Source: UBA1822 sp963634795
GTDB taxonomy: Bacteria; Bacillota; Negativicutes; Veillonellales; Dialisteraceae
Direction: 5' to 3'
NCBI GenBank assembly: GCA_963634795.1
Contig: CAVHDO010000059.1
Coordinates: 1 to 9,415, forward strand
Length of the DNA stretch: 9,415 bases
In this document: in pieces, positions 1 through 5,389 of the stretch
Position numbering within the stretch: position 1 is the stretch's first letter
Layout: the number at the start of each line of letters is the position of its first letter
Notes under the pieces: model-generated
Told to the model about the DNA's origin: nothing
What the model saw: only the letters and a program-made list of their open reading frames with translations
The model's database searches: none
Position numbers and translations under genes: made by a program

Positions 1-63
1 CAAAGAAAAAAGAGCACAAGGCTCTCGGGCATAAGGGACGGAATATGAGACAGAAAAAGAAAT

Positions 64-141
64 GAGGGAAGAGGGAAGAGAAGCCTGGCTTTTTCCCTCT
101 TTCTTTTTGTGGCGTTTGAGATGATAGCTGTGGCAAGATAG
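64..141 (+). repeat. GAGGGAA heptad pair with adjoining conserved segment
   Basis: Two perfect GAGGGAA units (64-77) are followed by a segment containing GTGGCGTTTGAGATG (109-123) and a cap-like AGCTGTGGCAAGATAG (126-141). An imperfect reverse-complement copy lies at about 2842-2908: three TTCCCTC-type units, then related AAGCCTGGCT-like and TTTGTGGCGTTTGA-like sequence in the same order. The resemblance covers roughly 65-70 bp with small gaps. Function unknown. Confidence 0.6.
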
Positions 142-244
142 GGAAGGGAGGCACAGCTTAATTCATGCTTTTCCTTTTCGGCGTTTGTGATATAAAACTT
201 TCTGCTGATAGAGATGAGGGGCGAGGCTTTGGTGTTGCTTGGCG

Positions 245-286
245 TTTTATGGCAGGCGGGAGATAGTGCACAGTACACAGTGCACA
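245..286 (+). repeat. Cap motif plus GTGCACA heptad array
   Basis: Three 7-bp units run without gaps: GTGCACA (266-272), GTACACA (273-279) and GTGCACA (280-286). They directly follow a cap-like segment (245-265) ending GGCAGGCGGGAGATA. Similar caps precede the other arrays of this region although the array sequence differs. Confidence 0.7.
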
Positions 287-304
287 GGAATTGGCGTGCT
301 CAGC

Positions 305-350
305 TGTTTCGTCAGGCAAGATGGAGACGTCAGACAATCAGACGTCAGAC
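305..350 (+). repeat. Cap motif plus GACGTCA/GAC heptad array, left arm
   Basis: A cap-like segment (305-325, GTCAGGCAAGATGGA) precedes units GACGTCA (326-332), GACAATCA (333-340), GACGTCA (341-347) and GAC. Positions 311-350 match the reverse complement of 753-792 over 40 bp with a few mismatches. Positions 314-349 also form a direct repeat with 445-480 (offset 131, 4 mismatches in 36). Confidence 0.7.
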
Positions 351-364
351 CGCGATTTTCTTTT

Positions 365-414
365 TTTTGTCAGACGCGAGATAGTTATTAGCTTTTAGCC
401 GTTAGCTGTTAGAC
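365..414 (+). repeat. Cap motif plus TTAGC-type heptad array
   Basis: The cap GTCAGACGCGAGATAG ends at 384. It is followed by four 7-bp units: ATTAGCT (387-393), TTTAGCC (394-400), GTTAGCT (401-407) and GTTAGAC (408-414). The last unit drifts towards the GAC family, as if the families interconvert. A run of T precedes the cap. Confidence 0.65.
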
Positions 415-432
415 GAAACTTTGGAGATGCTT

Positions 433-480
433 GGCTTTTGTAGCAGGCAGGATGGAGACATCCGATAATCAGACGTCAGA
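433..480 (+). repeat. Cap motif plus GACGTCA heptad array
   Basis: The cap-like segment GTAGCAGGCAGGATGGA (to 456) is followed by degenerate units GACATCC (457-463), GATAATCA (464-471) and GACGTCA (472-478). The array runs straight into hairpin composite A. It is a direct repeat of 314-349 with 4 mismatches in 36 positions. Confidence 0.65.
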
Positions 481-645
481 TTTTAGCGGTGTCGCTTCGC
501 GACATTTTTATATTGCGCCTTCGGCGACCCATCATCCGCCTCCTCCGGAGGCACTGACAACCGTCCACTGGAAGGTTGTCTCCAAAGGAAGGCTTAAGCA
601 GTAGCGGCCTCCGGCCGCATTTTATAAAAAATCGCGCGAAGCGCG
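476..645 (+). repeat. Hairpin composite element, copy A
   Basis: Parts in order: an AGCGG link, hairpin H1 TGTCGC-TTC-GCGACA (490-504), an AT spacer, H2 CGCC-TTC-GGCG (516-526), the linker CCCATCATCC, H3 GCCTCC-TCC-GGAGGC (538-552), a longer stem GACAACC/GGTTGTC (556-562/574-580), H4 GCGGCC-TCC-GGCCGC (604-618), an AT spacer, and H5 CGCGC-GAA-GCGCG (633-645). Positions 476-538 match 2661-2723 with only 3 differences in 63. All five small hairpins have three-base loops. In the plus direction H1 is followed by TTTTT, so it might act as a weak terminator. Confidence 0.75.
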
Positions 646-649
646 CACC

Positions 650-815
650 AATCAAGCCCTCTTTATTGGAAGAGGGTGCCCGAAGGGCGGGTGATGGGAT
701 GCCGAAGGCACATAAAAAAAAATCGCGCGCAGCGCTTCCGCTTTCATCTGATGTCTGACTTCTGACCGTCTGACGTCTCTACCTCGCCTGACGACGCCGC
801 TTTTTTTGTAACTCT
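650..815 (-). repeat. Hairpin composite element, copy C, inverted
   Basis: Read on the minus strand this repeats the plan of copy A: cap GTCAGGCGAGGTAGA (778-792), a GACGTCA-type heptad array (743-777), AAGCGG, hairpin GCGC-TGC-GCGC (725-735), a T-rich spacer, TGCC-TTC-GGCA (700-710), the linker CCCATCACCC, GCCC-TTC-GGGC (678-688), then a longer stem CCCTCTT/AAGAGGG (657-663/670-676). It faces copy A head to head, so 311-815 is a large imperfect palindrome. Confidence 0.65.
711..735 (-). terminator. Possible intrinsic terminator downstream of kdsA
   Basis: On the minus strand the hairpin GCGC-TGC-GCGC (725-735) is followed at once by GA and nine T residues (714-722), about 290 nt after the kdsA stop. 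The stem is short, only 4 bp and all G-C, so efficiency is uncertain. It is also part of repeat copy C and may resemble a terminator only by chance. Confidence 0.3.
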
Positions 816-881
816 CTCAGCTCGCTCGCTGTAAGGAAACCCGCCTGTGCAAAATTCACCGGCGCCGCGCGATAAAAGTTA

Positions 882-909
882 GCAATGAGCAGTGAGCAAT
901 TAGCAATTC
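882..909 (+). repeat. GCARTKA heptad array
   Basis: Four consecutive 7-bp units are visible: GCAATGA, GCAGTGA, GCAATTA and GCAATTC, with a partial AAAGTTA unit before them. The same family occurs on the minus strand at 2967-3001, where it enters the end of lpxK. Confidence 0.7.
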
Positions 910-911
910 AG

Positions 912-999
912 GTACGCGCTCCGCGCATTTTATATGAAAATCATCGCCGCAGGCGACACCGCTTTTGTCTGACGTCTGATCATCTGATGTCTGACGTCT
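912..999 (-). repeat. Hairpin composite element, copy D, shorter and inverted
   Basis: On the minus strand: GACGTCA-type heptads (967-999), AAAAGCGG, hairpin TCGCC-TGC-GGCGA (944-956), a 17-base AT-rich spacer (927-943), then hairpin GCGC-GGA-GCGC (916-926). This is the start of the composite plan with fewer hairpins. The first hairpin lies about 67 nt beyond the kdsA stop and is followed by TGATTTTCAT, a poor U-tract, so it is at best a weak terminator. Confidence 0.55.
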
Positions 1000-1022
1000 A
1001 GATCTCTTTGTAAGCTCCAAGC

Positions 1023-1850
1023 TCACACCTCCCGACTCCGTTTCTCAATCTCGTGAATCGCGATGAGATCTTTGAGCAAATCTTCGAGCGAAGACAGGTA
1101 CAGCATATTCGTCGAATCCGACAGGCCTTCCGGCGGATTGTCGTGGACTTCCATGAAGAATCCGTCGACACCGGCGCCGGCCGCCGCGCGCGCCAGATAC
1201 GGAATCATTTCGCGCTGGCCGCCCGTCGACGTCCCGTTTCCTCCGGGGAGCTGCACGCTGTGCGTCGCGTCGAAAATGACCGGATAGCCGAAGCTTCGCA
1301 TGATGGGGAAGGAGCGCATATCGACGACGAGATTATGATAACCGAACGACGTGCCGCGATCCGTCACCGCCAGATTCGGATTGCCCGCCTCTTCCATTTT
1401 TTCAATCACATTTTTCATGTCCTCGGGCGCCAAAAATTGACCCTTCTTCACATTGACGGCCACGCCCGTTTTCGCCGCGCCGTACACTAAATCCGTCTGC
1501 CGGCAAAGAAACGCGGGAATTTGCATCATGTCCAGCACGCGAGCCGCCGACGCCAGTTGCGAGACGTCGTGCACATCCGAAAGCACCGGGACGCCGAGTT
1601 CTTTTTTGATGGACGCCAAAATTTCGAGCCCCTTCTCCAACCCGGGACCGCGGAACGAATGATACGACGAGCGATTCGCCTTATCGAAAGACGCTTTGAA
1701 AATATAATCCACGCCGAGCCGCTCGCAGATTTTTTTGATTTCGCGGCCAATCATGAGCGTGCGGTCGTAGCCTTCAATCACGCAGGGGCCGGCGATCAGA
1801 AACAGGCGTTCGCCGGACAATGTCAGTGGTCCCACTTGAATCGGTTTCAT
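1023..1850 (-). CDS. kdsA: 3-deoxy-D-manno-octulosonate 8-phosphate synthase
   Basis: A cytoplasmic aldolase that condenses phosphoenolpyruvate with D-arabinose 5-phosphate to give Kdo-8-phosphate. The 275-residue length is normal and it is a single (beta/alpha)8-barrel domain. Visible motifs are AGPCVIEG (20-27), FKASFDKANRSS (51-62), the RGPGLE loop (67-72), DVHD (92-95), RQTDL (117-121), NVKKGQF (133-139), DRGTSFGYHNLVVDMR (164-179), FDATHSVQ (193-200) and the C-terminal FFMEVHDNP (231-239). C23, H197, E234 and D245 match the metal-ligand quartet known from Aquifex KdsA (C11, H185, E222, D233) with a constant offset of 12. This implies the metal-dependent class, unlike E. coli KdsA, which has Asn at the Cys position. 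The start has an AAGGATGG sequence upstream, and the ATG overlaps the kdsB stop (ATGA). It is the last gene of the operon in this window. Confidence 0.97.
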   Translation of the reverse strand: MKPIQVGPLTLSGERLFLIAGPCVIEGYDRTLMIGREIKKICERLGVDYIFKASFDKANRSSYHSFRGPGLEKGLEILASIKKELGVPVLSDVHDVSQLASAARVLDMMQIPAFLCRQTDLVYGAAKTGVAVNVKKGQFLAPEDMKNVIEKMEEAGNPNLAVTDRGTSFGYHNLVVDMRSFPIMRSFGYPVIFDATHSVQLPGGNGTSTGGQREMIPYLARAAAGAGVDGFFMEVHDNPPEGLSDSTNMLYLSSLEDLLKDLIAIHEIEKRSREV

Positions 1851-2581
1851 TTCGTTTCCATCCTTTCGAAATAGGCTTCCGCCTTGGCCAAATCTTCCGG
1901 CGTATCGATGCCGATATCCGCCGTTTCTTCGATAATCACGCCGATTTTGTATCCGTTTTCCAAAGCGCGGAGCTGCTCCAAGGATTCCGCGACCTCGAGC
2001 GGCGTCTGCGCCATTTTCGCGTATAGCAGAAGAAACTCGCGCCGGTACGCGTAAATGCCGACGTGCTTCAATGGCGGCGTCACAAAATCATGCCGCGGAT
2101 ACGGGATGAGCGAACGCGAGAAATACAGCGCTTCGCCCTTTTTGTTCACCACGACTTTGACCGCGGATGGATCGTCGTATTCTTCCTCGGAAAGCGGCGT
2201 CGCGACCGTCGCCATGACGAGTTCCTCTTTCTCCGTCAAAAGCTGCGCCAATCGATCAATCACATCGGGATCGATGAGCGGCTCGTCGCCCTGCACATTC
2301 ACGACGATGTCGTAATCGGGATATTGGAAAACGACTTCCGCGAGGCGATCCGTCCCCGTCGGGCAATCGACAGACGTCATGACCGCTTTGCCGCCGAAAG
2401 AAGAAACTTCCGCCGCAATGTCCGCATGATCCGTCGCGACCAAAACCATCTCCGGCACCTTGGCCAAAGAAGCCCGTTCATACACGCGCCGAATGAGCGT
2501 CTTCCCGTGAATCAACCGAAGCGGCTTCCCCGGCAAACGCGTCGAAGCGTACCGCGCCGGAATAATACAAGCGATTTTCAT
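1847..2581 (-). CDS. kdsB: 3-deoxy-manno-octulosonate cytidylyltransferase (CMP-Kdo synthetase)
   Basis: Activates Kdo with CTP to CMP-Kdo, the donor for WaaA; cytoplasmic. The 244-residue length is typical. The nucleotidyltransferase fold is marked by IPARYASTRLPGKPL (7-21, CTP-binding loop), VATDHADI (48-55), the GTDR signature (76-79), NVQGDEPLI (95-103, including the metal-binding acidic region), YFSRSLIPYPR (153-163), HVGIYAYRREFL (173-184), ESLEQLRALENGY (200-) and GIDTPEDL (224-231). I chose the ATG at 2581 because the protein then begins MKIACIIPAR as in the family, and AAGGAG lies 8 nt upstream. An in-frame ATG at 2611 would add ten residues with no family match. The stop overlaps the kdsA start by 4 bp. 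It is separated from lpxK by 398 bp of repeats, so it may depend on read-through or on an unseen promoter. Confidence 0.96.
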   Translation of the reverse strand: MKIACIIPARYASTRLPGKPLRLIHGKTLIRRVYERASLAKVPEMVLVATDHADIAAEVSSFGGKAVMTSVDCPTGTDRLAEVVFQYPDYDIVVNVQGDEPLIDPDVIDRLAQLLTEKEELVMATVATPLSEEEYDDPSAVKVVVNKKGEALYFSRSLIPYPRHDFVTPPLKHVGIYAYRREFLLLYAKMAQTPLEVAESLEQLRALENGYKIGVIIEETADIGIDTPEDLAKAEAYFERMETK

Positions 2582-2617
2582 ATTAGAGTCTCCTTTTTGT
2601 GTGTGCTCCACTTTATG

Positions 2618-2638
2618 CGTCTCAAAGCGATTGAGACG
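2618..2638. other. 8-bp stem-loop in the kdsB leader
   Basis: CGTCTCAA (2618-2625) pairs perfectly with TTGAGACG (2631-2638) around the loop AGCGA. It lies 37 nt upstream of the kdsB start on the transcribed strand. No T-tract follows in either direction, so it is unlikely to be an intrinsic terminator. It could affect kdsB mRNA processing or stability; that role is inferred. Confidence 0.45.
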
Positions 2639-2814
2639 TCAAACGGTCAGACGTCAGACATCAGACTTTAGCGGTGTCGCTTCGCGACATTTTTGTATTG
2701 CGCCTTCGGCGTCCCATCATCCGGCGCTTCGCGCCACCTTCCTCCGATAAGGAAGGCTGAATCTGTGGCGGCCTCCGGCCGCATTATAATAAATTGCGCG
2801 AAGCGCTTCCGCTT
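2635..2814 (+). repeat. Heptad array plus hairpin composite element, copy B
   Basis: Heptad units GACGTCA (2635-2641), AACGGTCA (2642-2649), GACGTCA (2650-2656), GACATCA (2657-2663) and GAC lead into TTTAGCGG. Then come H1 TGTCGC-TTC-GCGACA (2675-2689), H2 CGCC-TTC-GGCG (2701-2711), linker CCCATCATCC, H3 GGCGC-TTC-GCGCC (2723-2735), a longer stem CCTTCC/GGAAGG (2737-2742/2751-2756), H4 GCGGCC-TCC-GGCCGC (2768-2782), an AT spacer, and H5 GCGC-GAA-GCGC (2796-2806). H1, H2 and H4 are identical to copy A. H3 has a different stem sequence but the same form, and the H5 core is shared. Confidence 0.75.
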
Positions 2815-2823
2815 TCCTCATCT

Positions 2824-2908
2824 CTATCTCGCTGCAGCCATCAGTCAAACGCCACAAAAGCCCAGCAATAAAACAGCCAAGCCTCTCTTCCCTCTTCCCT
2901 CTTCCCTA
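2824..2908 (-). repeat. Inverted cap and TTCCCTC heptad segment
   Basis: On the minus strand three GAGGGAA-type units (2888-2908) are followed by sequence resembling 78-131, including TGTGGCGTTTGA (2845-2856). A cap-like GGCTGCAGCGAGATAG (2824-2839) comes last. It is the imperfect inverted partner of the 64-141 segment. Confidence 0.55.
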
Positions 2909-2966
2909 TCATCGAAAAAATTCCCATCTCAAACGCCACCCAAAGCAAAGCAAGAAACAGCCGCGC

Positions 2967-3001
2967 CAACTGCTAATTGCTAATTGCTCACTGCTAACTG
3001 C
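2967..3001 (-). repeat. GCARTKA heptad array entering the lpxK 3' end
   Basis: Five gapless 7-bp units on the minus strand: GCAGTTA (2995-3001), GCAGTGA (2988-2994), GCAATTA (2981-2987), GCAATTA (2974-2980) and GCAGTTG (2967-2973). The first units are translated as the last residues of LpxK, and the lpxK stop codon TAG (2980-2982) lies inside the array. The same family occurs at 882-909 in the opposite orientation. Confidence 0.8.
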
Positions 3002-4068
3002 CCCATCCAATCCCCCGTCATCTCGATTCCCAAGACTTGAATGAAACGGGTCTCTTCTTCGGACAATTTCAGATTTTCTTTGATTTTCACGGCGTCTTTT
3101 TCCGTCGTGACGAGAGCCTCCGCGCCGGCTTGTTTCGCTTCGCGCATCGCCGCTGCCACCTCTTGCTCCATGTACGCGTGGTGATCGGGAAATATCGTCT
3201 CTCCCACGACTTGCAATCCCGCTTCTTCTGCCGTTTTATGAAACGCGGCAGGATTCCCGATGGCCGATACGAGCCAGACTTTTTTGATTTTCTTGTCCGA
3301 AAGCGGCACGACGTCCGGCCAATCGCGCAAGGTCGTCAGTGTCTGCGGAGCGTGATCGACCTCGCAAATGGAAATGCCCGGCGCGTAATTCGCAATCGTT
3401 TCTTTGACCTTCGCCCGTTCCGTTTCCGAAATTTGCCCCGCTTTCGTCAGCAAAATCAAGCTCGCCCGTGAAAGCGCTTCCGGCTCTTCGCGTAGCAAGC
3501 CGCGCGGCAAAAGATACCCGCCGCCGAAGGGATCCATCGCGTCGATTAAGACGATGTCCGTATCCCGCGCCAGTTTCCAATATTGAAAGCCGTCATCCAG
3601 GAGGAGCATATCCGCCCCCATCGCCTTGGCCGCCGCCGCGGAACGAATGCGATCTTTTCCGATCAAAATCGGCACGCCGGGAAGTTTTTTCGCCATCATG
3701 TACGGCTCATCCCCCGCTTCCTTCTGCGAGAGGCGGATTCCGGAGGCGTCCGCGACAATGCCGCCCCGCTTCTCCCATTCACTTTTATATCCGCGCGAAA
3801 GAATCGCCGGGCGTCGACCGTTTCGAAGCGCCCATTGTGCCAGACTTATAATGCACGGCGTCTTTCCCGTGCCGCCCGCCGTGATATTGCCGACGGAAAT
3901 GACCGGGACGCCCGCGCGCACCGCCCGCATGGTTTCCTTGACTCGCCGCCCGCGCACGATACGACCGTACAGCGACGACAAACCGGAAAGGCCGTCCTGC
4001 ACCGCGCCTTCCACGCCACCCGGATGCTCTTTCTTTTGCAACGCCAAAATATACGACTCAAGACTCAT
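2980..4068 (-). CDS. lpxK: Tetraacyldisaccharide 4'-kinase
   Basis: Phosphorylates the 4' position of the tetraacyldisaccharide 1-phosphate with ATP to give lipid IVA, at the inner face of the inner membrane. It is 362 residues long. An N-terminal membrane-associated helix region precedes the P-loop GNITAGGTGKT (60-70). Further motifs are SRGYKSEW (91-98), GDEPYMMAKK (119-128), LLLDDGFQYWKLARD (155-169), LPRGLLREE (187-195), FPDHHAY (293-299) and TTEKDAVK (321-328). The DDGFQ and FPDHH segments are the conserved catalytic regions of the family. I chose the ATG at 4068, which has GGGAGG five nt upstream; a TTG at 4083 in frame adds five residues and is less likely. It overlaps the waaA end by 11 bp. 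Oddity: the final residues QLAVSN and the stop are encoded by a heptad repeat (2967-3001), so the native C-terminus may have been replaced. Confidence 0.96.
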   Translation of the reverse strand: MSLESYILALQKKEHPGGVEGAVQDGLSGLSSLYGRIVRGRRVKETMRAVRAGVPVISVGNITAGGTGKTPCIISLAQWALRNGRRPAILSRGYKSEWEKRGGIVADASGIRLSQKEAGDEPYMMAKKLPGVPILIGKDRIRSAAAAKAMGADMLLLDDGFQYWKLARDTDIVLIDAMDPFGGGYLLPRGLLREEPEALSRASLILLTKAGQISETERAKVKETIANYAPGISICEVDHAPQTLTTLRDWPDVVPLSDKKIKKVWLVSAIGNPAAFHKTAEEAGLQVVGETIFPDHHAYMEQEVAAAMREAKQAGAEALVTTEKDAVKIKENLKLSEEETRFIQVLGIEMTGDWMGQLAVSN

Positions 4069-5389
4069 GGGCCCCTCCCGCAATCGTCACATAACAATCG
4101 GCAATGAGTTTCTCAAAGCAATCGATATTGCGCTGCGTCGCGCCGCGATTTTCGTGTACGACGAGCAGCGCCTCCTCGCCCATTTTTTTCATCCGCTCGG
4201 GATCGGCCAAAAGATCATGCAGCGTCCGGTACAGCTCCTCCTCATTCCTCACCATAAGGCACACGCCGCGTTTCCCCAAGAGCTCAAAAATTTCCTTGAA
4301 ATTGAACATGTACGACCCGACGAGAATCGGTTTCCCGTGCGCCGCCGGCTCCAAAATATTGTGCCCGCCGATCTTGACGAGACTGCCGCCGACAAAGACG
4401 ACGTCCGCGATGCTGTAGAGGCGCCCGAGCTCGCCGATGGTGTCCAGAATGACGACTTGATGGAAACGGCCGTCATCCGCCTGCGTCCCCATTTCCGAGC
4501 GCCGAATGACGGAGAAACCGTCCGCCGCCACATGCGTCTTCACGCCGGGCGCGCGCGTGATTTCCCGCGGCGTCAGCACGATGCAAAGCTCCGGATACTC
4601 CGCCGTGAGCTGCGAAAAGGTCTTCATCAGGATTTCTTCTTCGCCGCTGTGCGTGCTGCCGCATACGATGACGGGCCCCTTCCCGTCGAAACGAAATTCT
4701 TTTTTGAGCGCCGCGCATTCTTCAGGAGAAACCGTCGCGTACGTCTGATCGTATTTCGTATTTCCCGTGATAATCACGCGCTTGGGATCGGCACCCATGG
4801 CGATGATATGATCAACGTCAAAAGACGATTGCATGCAAAGGAGCCGAATCTGATTCAGCATTTTTTCCGTGTACCGCTTGACGAGGGAATACCGCCGCAT
4901 GGAGCGATCGCTGATGCGCCCGTTCATCATCATGACGGGAATTTTTTTATTCCACGCAATGCGAAGGAAATTCGGCCACAGTTCCGTTTCTATCAAAATA
5001 ATAATTTTCGGATCGACAATCTTGACGATACGATTTGTAATGACGGGGATATCGACCGGGAAGAAAATATGACCGTCCGCTTCCGGGATGATACTCTGCG
5101 CCATTTTGTGCCCCGTCGCGGTGACGACTGAGACGACGACCATCTGCTCCGGATAGCGTTTCTTGAGCTCGCGCACAATCGGCGAGGCCGCGACGACTTC
5201 CCCGACTGAAGCCGCATGCACCCAAATGGCGCGGTGATACGCGATTTTTTCCAATGTCGGCGTCGGCATGACCCCGGCGCTCTGTTTCACGCGATAATAA
5301 AATCCTTCTTCAAAGAGAAGACGGTAAATCAACAGCGGCAACAGCATCAACCAGTAGAGGACGAGGAAAATATTGTAAATGAAATACAT
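4058..5389 (-). CDS. waaA: 3-deoxy-D-manno-octulosonic acid transferase
   Basis: Transfers Kdo from CMP-Kdo to lipid IVA; a GT-B fold glycosyltransferase anchored in the inner membrane. Its 443 residues fit the family. An N-terminal hydrophobic segment (about 4-23) is the membrane anchor. The acceptor domain carries WVHAASVGEV (56-65; E64 is the likely general base by analogy with other WaaA) and TELWPN (135-140). The donor domain carries GNTKYD (209-214), GSTHSGEEE (244-252) and GGHNILEPAAHGKP (341-354). Many homologues have a PRHPER-like motif near 274; here it reads TPREITRA. Whether one, two or more Kdo units are added cannot be told from sequence. The ATG at 5389 shares one base with the msbA stop (TAATG), and GAGGAGG lies 4 nt upstream. 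Also known as kdtA. Confidence 0.96.
   Translation of the reverse strand: MYFIYNIFLVLYWLMLLPLLIYRLLFEEGFYYRVKQSAGVMPTPTLEKIAYHRAIWVHAASVGEVVAASPIVRELKKRYPEQMVVVSVVTATGHKMAQSIIPEADGHIFFPVDIPVITNRIVKIVDPKIIILIETELWPNFLRIAWNKKIPVMMMNGRISDRSMRRYSLVKRYTEKMLNQIRLLCMQSSFDVDHIIAMGADPKRVIITGNTKYDQTYATVSPEECAALKKEFRFDGKGPVIVCGSTHSGEEEILMKTFSQLTAEYPELCIVLTPREITRAPGVKTHVAADGFSVIRRSEMGTQADDGRFHQVVILDTIGELGRLYSIADVVFVGGSLVKIGGHNILEPAAHGKPILVGSYMFNFKEIFELLGKRGVCLMVRNEEELYRTLHDLLADPERMKKMGEEALLVVHENRGATQRNIDCFEKLIADCYVTIAGGAHES

Larger units (their letters stand above)
1..1022. other. Repeat-filled intergenic region downstream of kdsA
   Basis: No reading frame here has a ribosome binding site plus recognisable protein features. 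The stretch consists mainly of heptad tandem arrays (around 64-77, 266-286, 326-350, 387-414, 457-480, 743-777, 882-909 and 967-999) and small three-base-loop hairpins (between 490 and 735, and 916-956). Several pieces recur in inverted or direct orientation in the lpxK-kdsB gap at 2582-2979. Positions 130-260 hold only weaker repeat fragments, such as GGCGTTT-type motifs near 111 and 180. No tRNA, rRNA or CRISPR array was seen. Confidence 0.8.
2582..2979. other. Repeat-filled gap between lpxK and kdsB
   Basis: These 398 bp interrupt an otherwise overlapping gene series. From left to right they hold the kdsB leader with its ribosome binding site (2590-2595), a hairpin at 2618-2638, a GACGTCA-type heptad array (2635-2666), hairpin composite B (2661-2814), an inverted cap (2824-2842), an inverted copy of the 64-131 segment (about 2842-2908), a second CATCTCAAACGCCAC motif (2925-2939), and most of a GCARTKA array (2967-3001). 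No gene or clear promoter was found. Confidence 0.75.

Noticed and set aside
311..480. Spaced GACGTCA repeats considered as a CRISPR array
   Set aside because: Units are 7-8 bp and adjoin one another. There are no 28-37 bp repeats with unique spacers and no cas genes.
576..758. 60-codon open frame on the plus strand
   Set aside because: It lies entirely within the inverted hairpin composites A and C, has no ribosome binding site, and its translation simply reads the repeats.
2582..2611. Upstream ATG start for kdsB at 2611
   Set aside because: The extra residues do not resemble KdsB and cover the AAGGAG site that serves the ATG at 2581.
2063..2671. 202-codon open frame on the plus strand opposite kdsB
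   Set aside because: Arg/His-rich antisense shadow of kdsB running into the heptad repeats; no motif or ribosome binding site.
4069..4083. TTG start for lpxK at 4083
   Set aside because: It adds only five residues that overlap the GGGAGG ribosome binding site of the ATG at 4068.
3626..5131. 501-codon open frame on the plus strand opposite lpxK and waaA
   Set aside because: It shows the same antisense-shadow composition, and lpxK and waaA have complete family motifs on the other strand.
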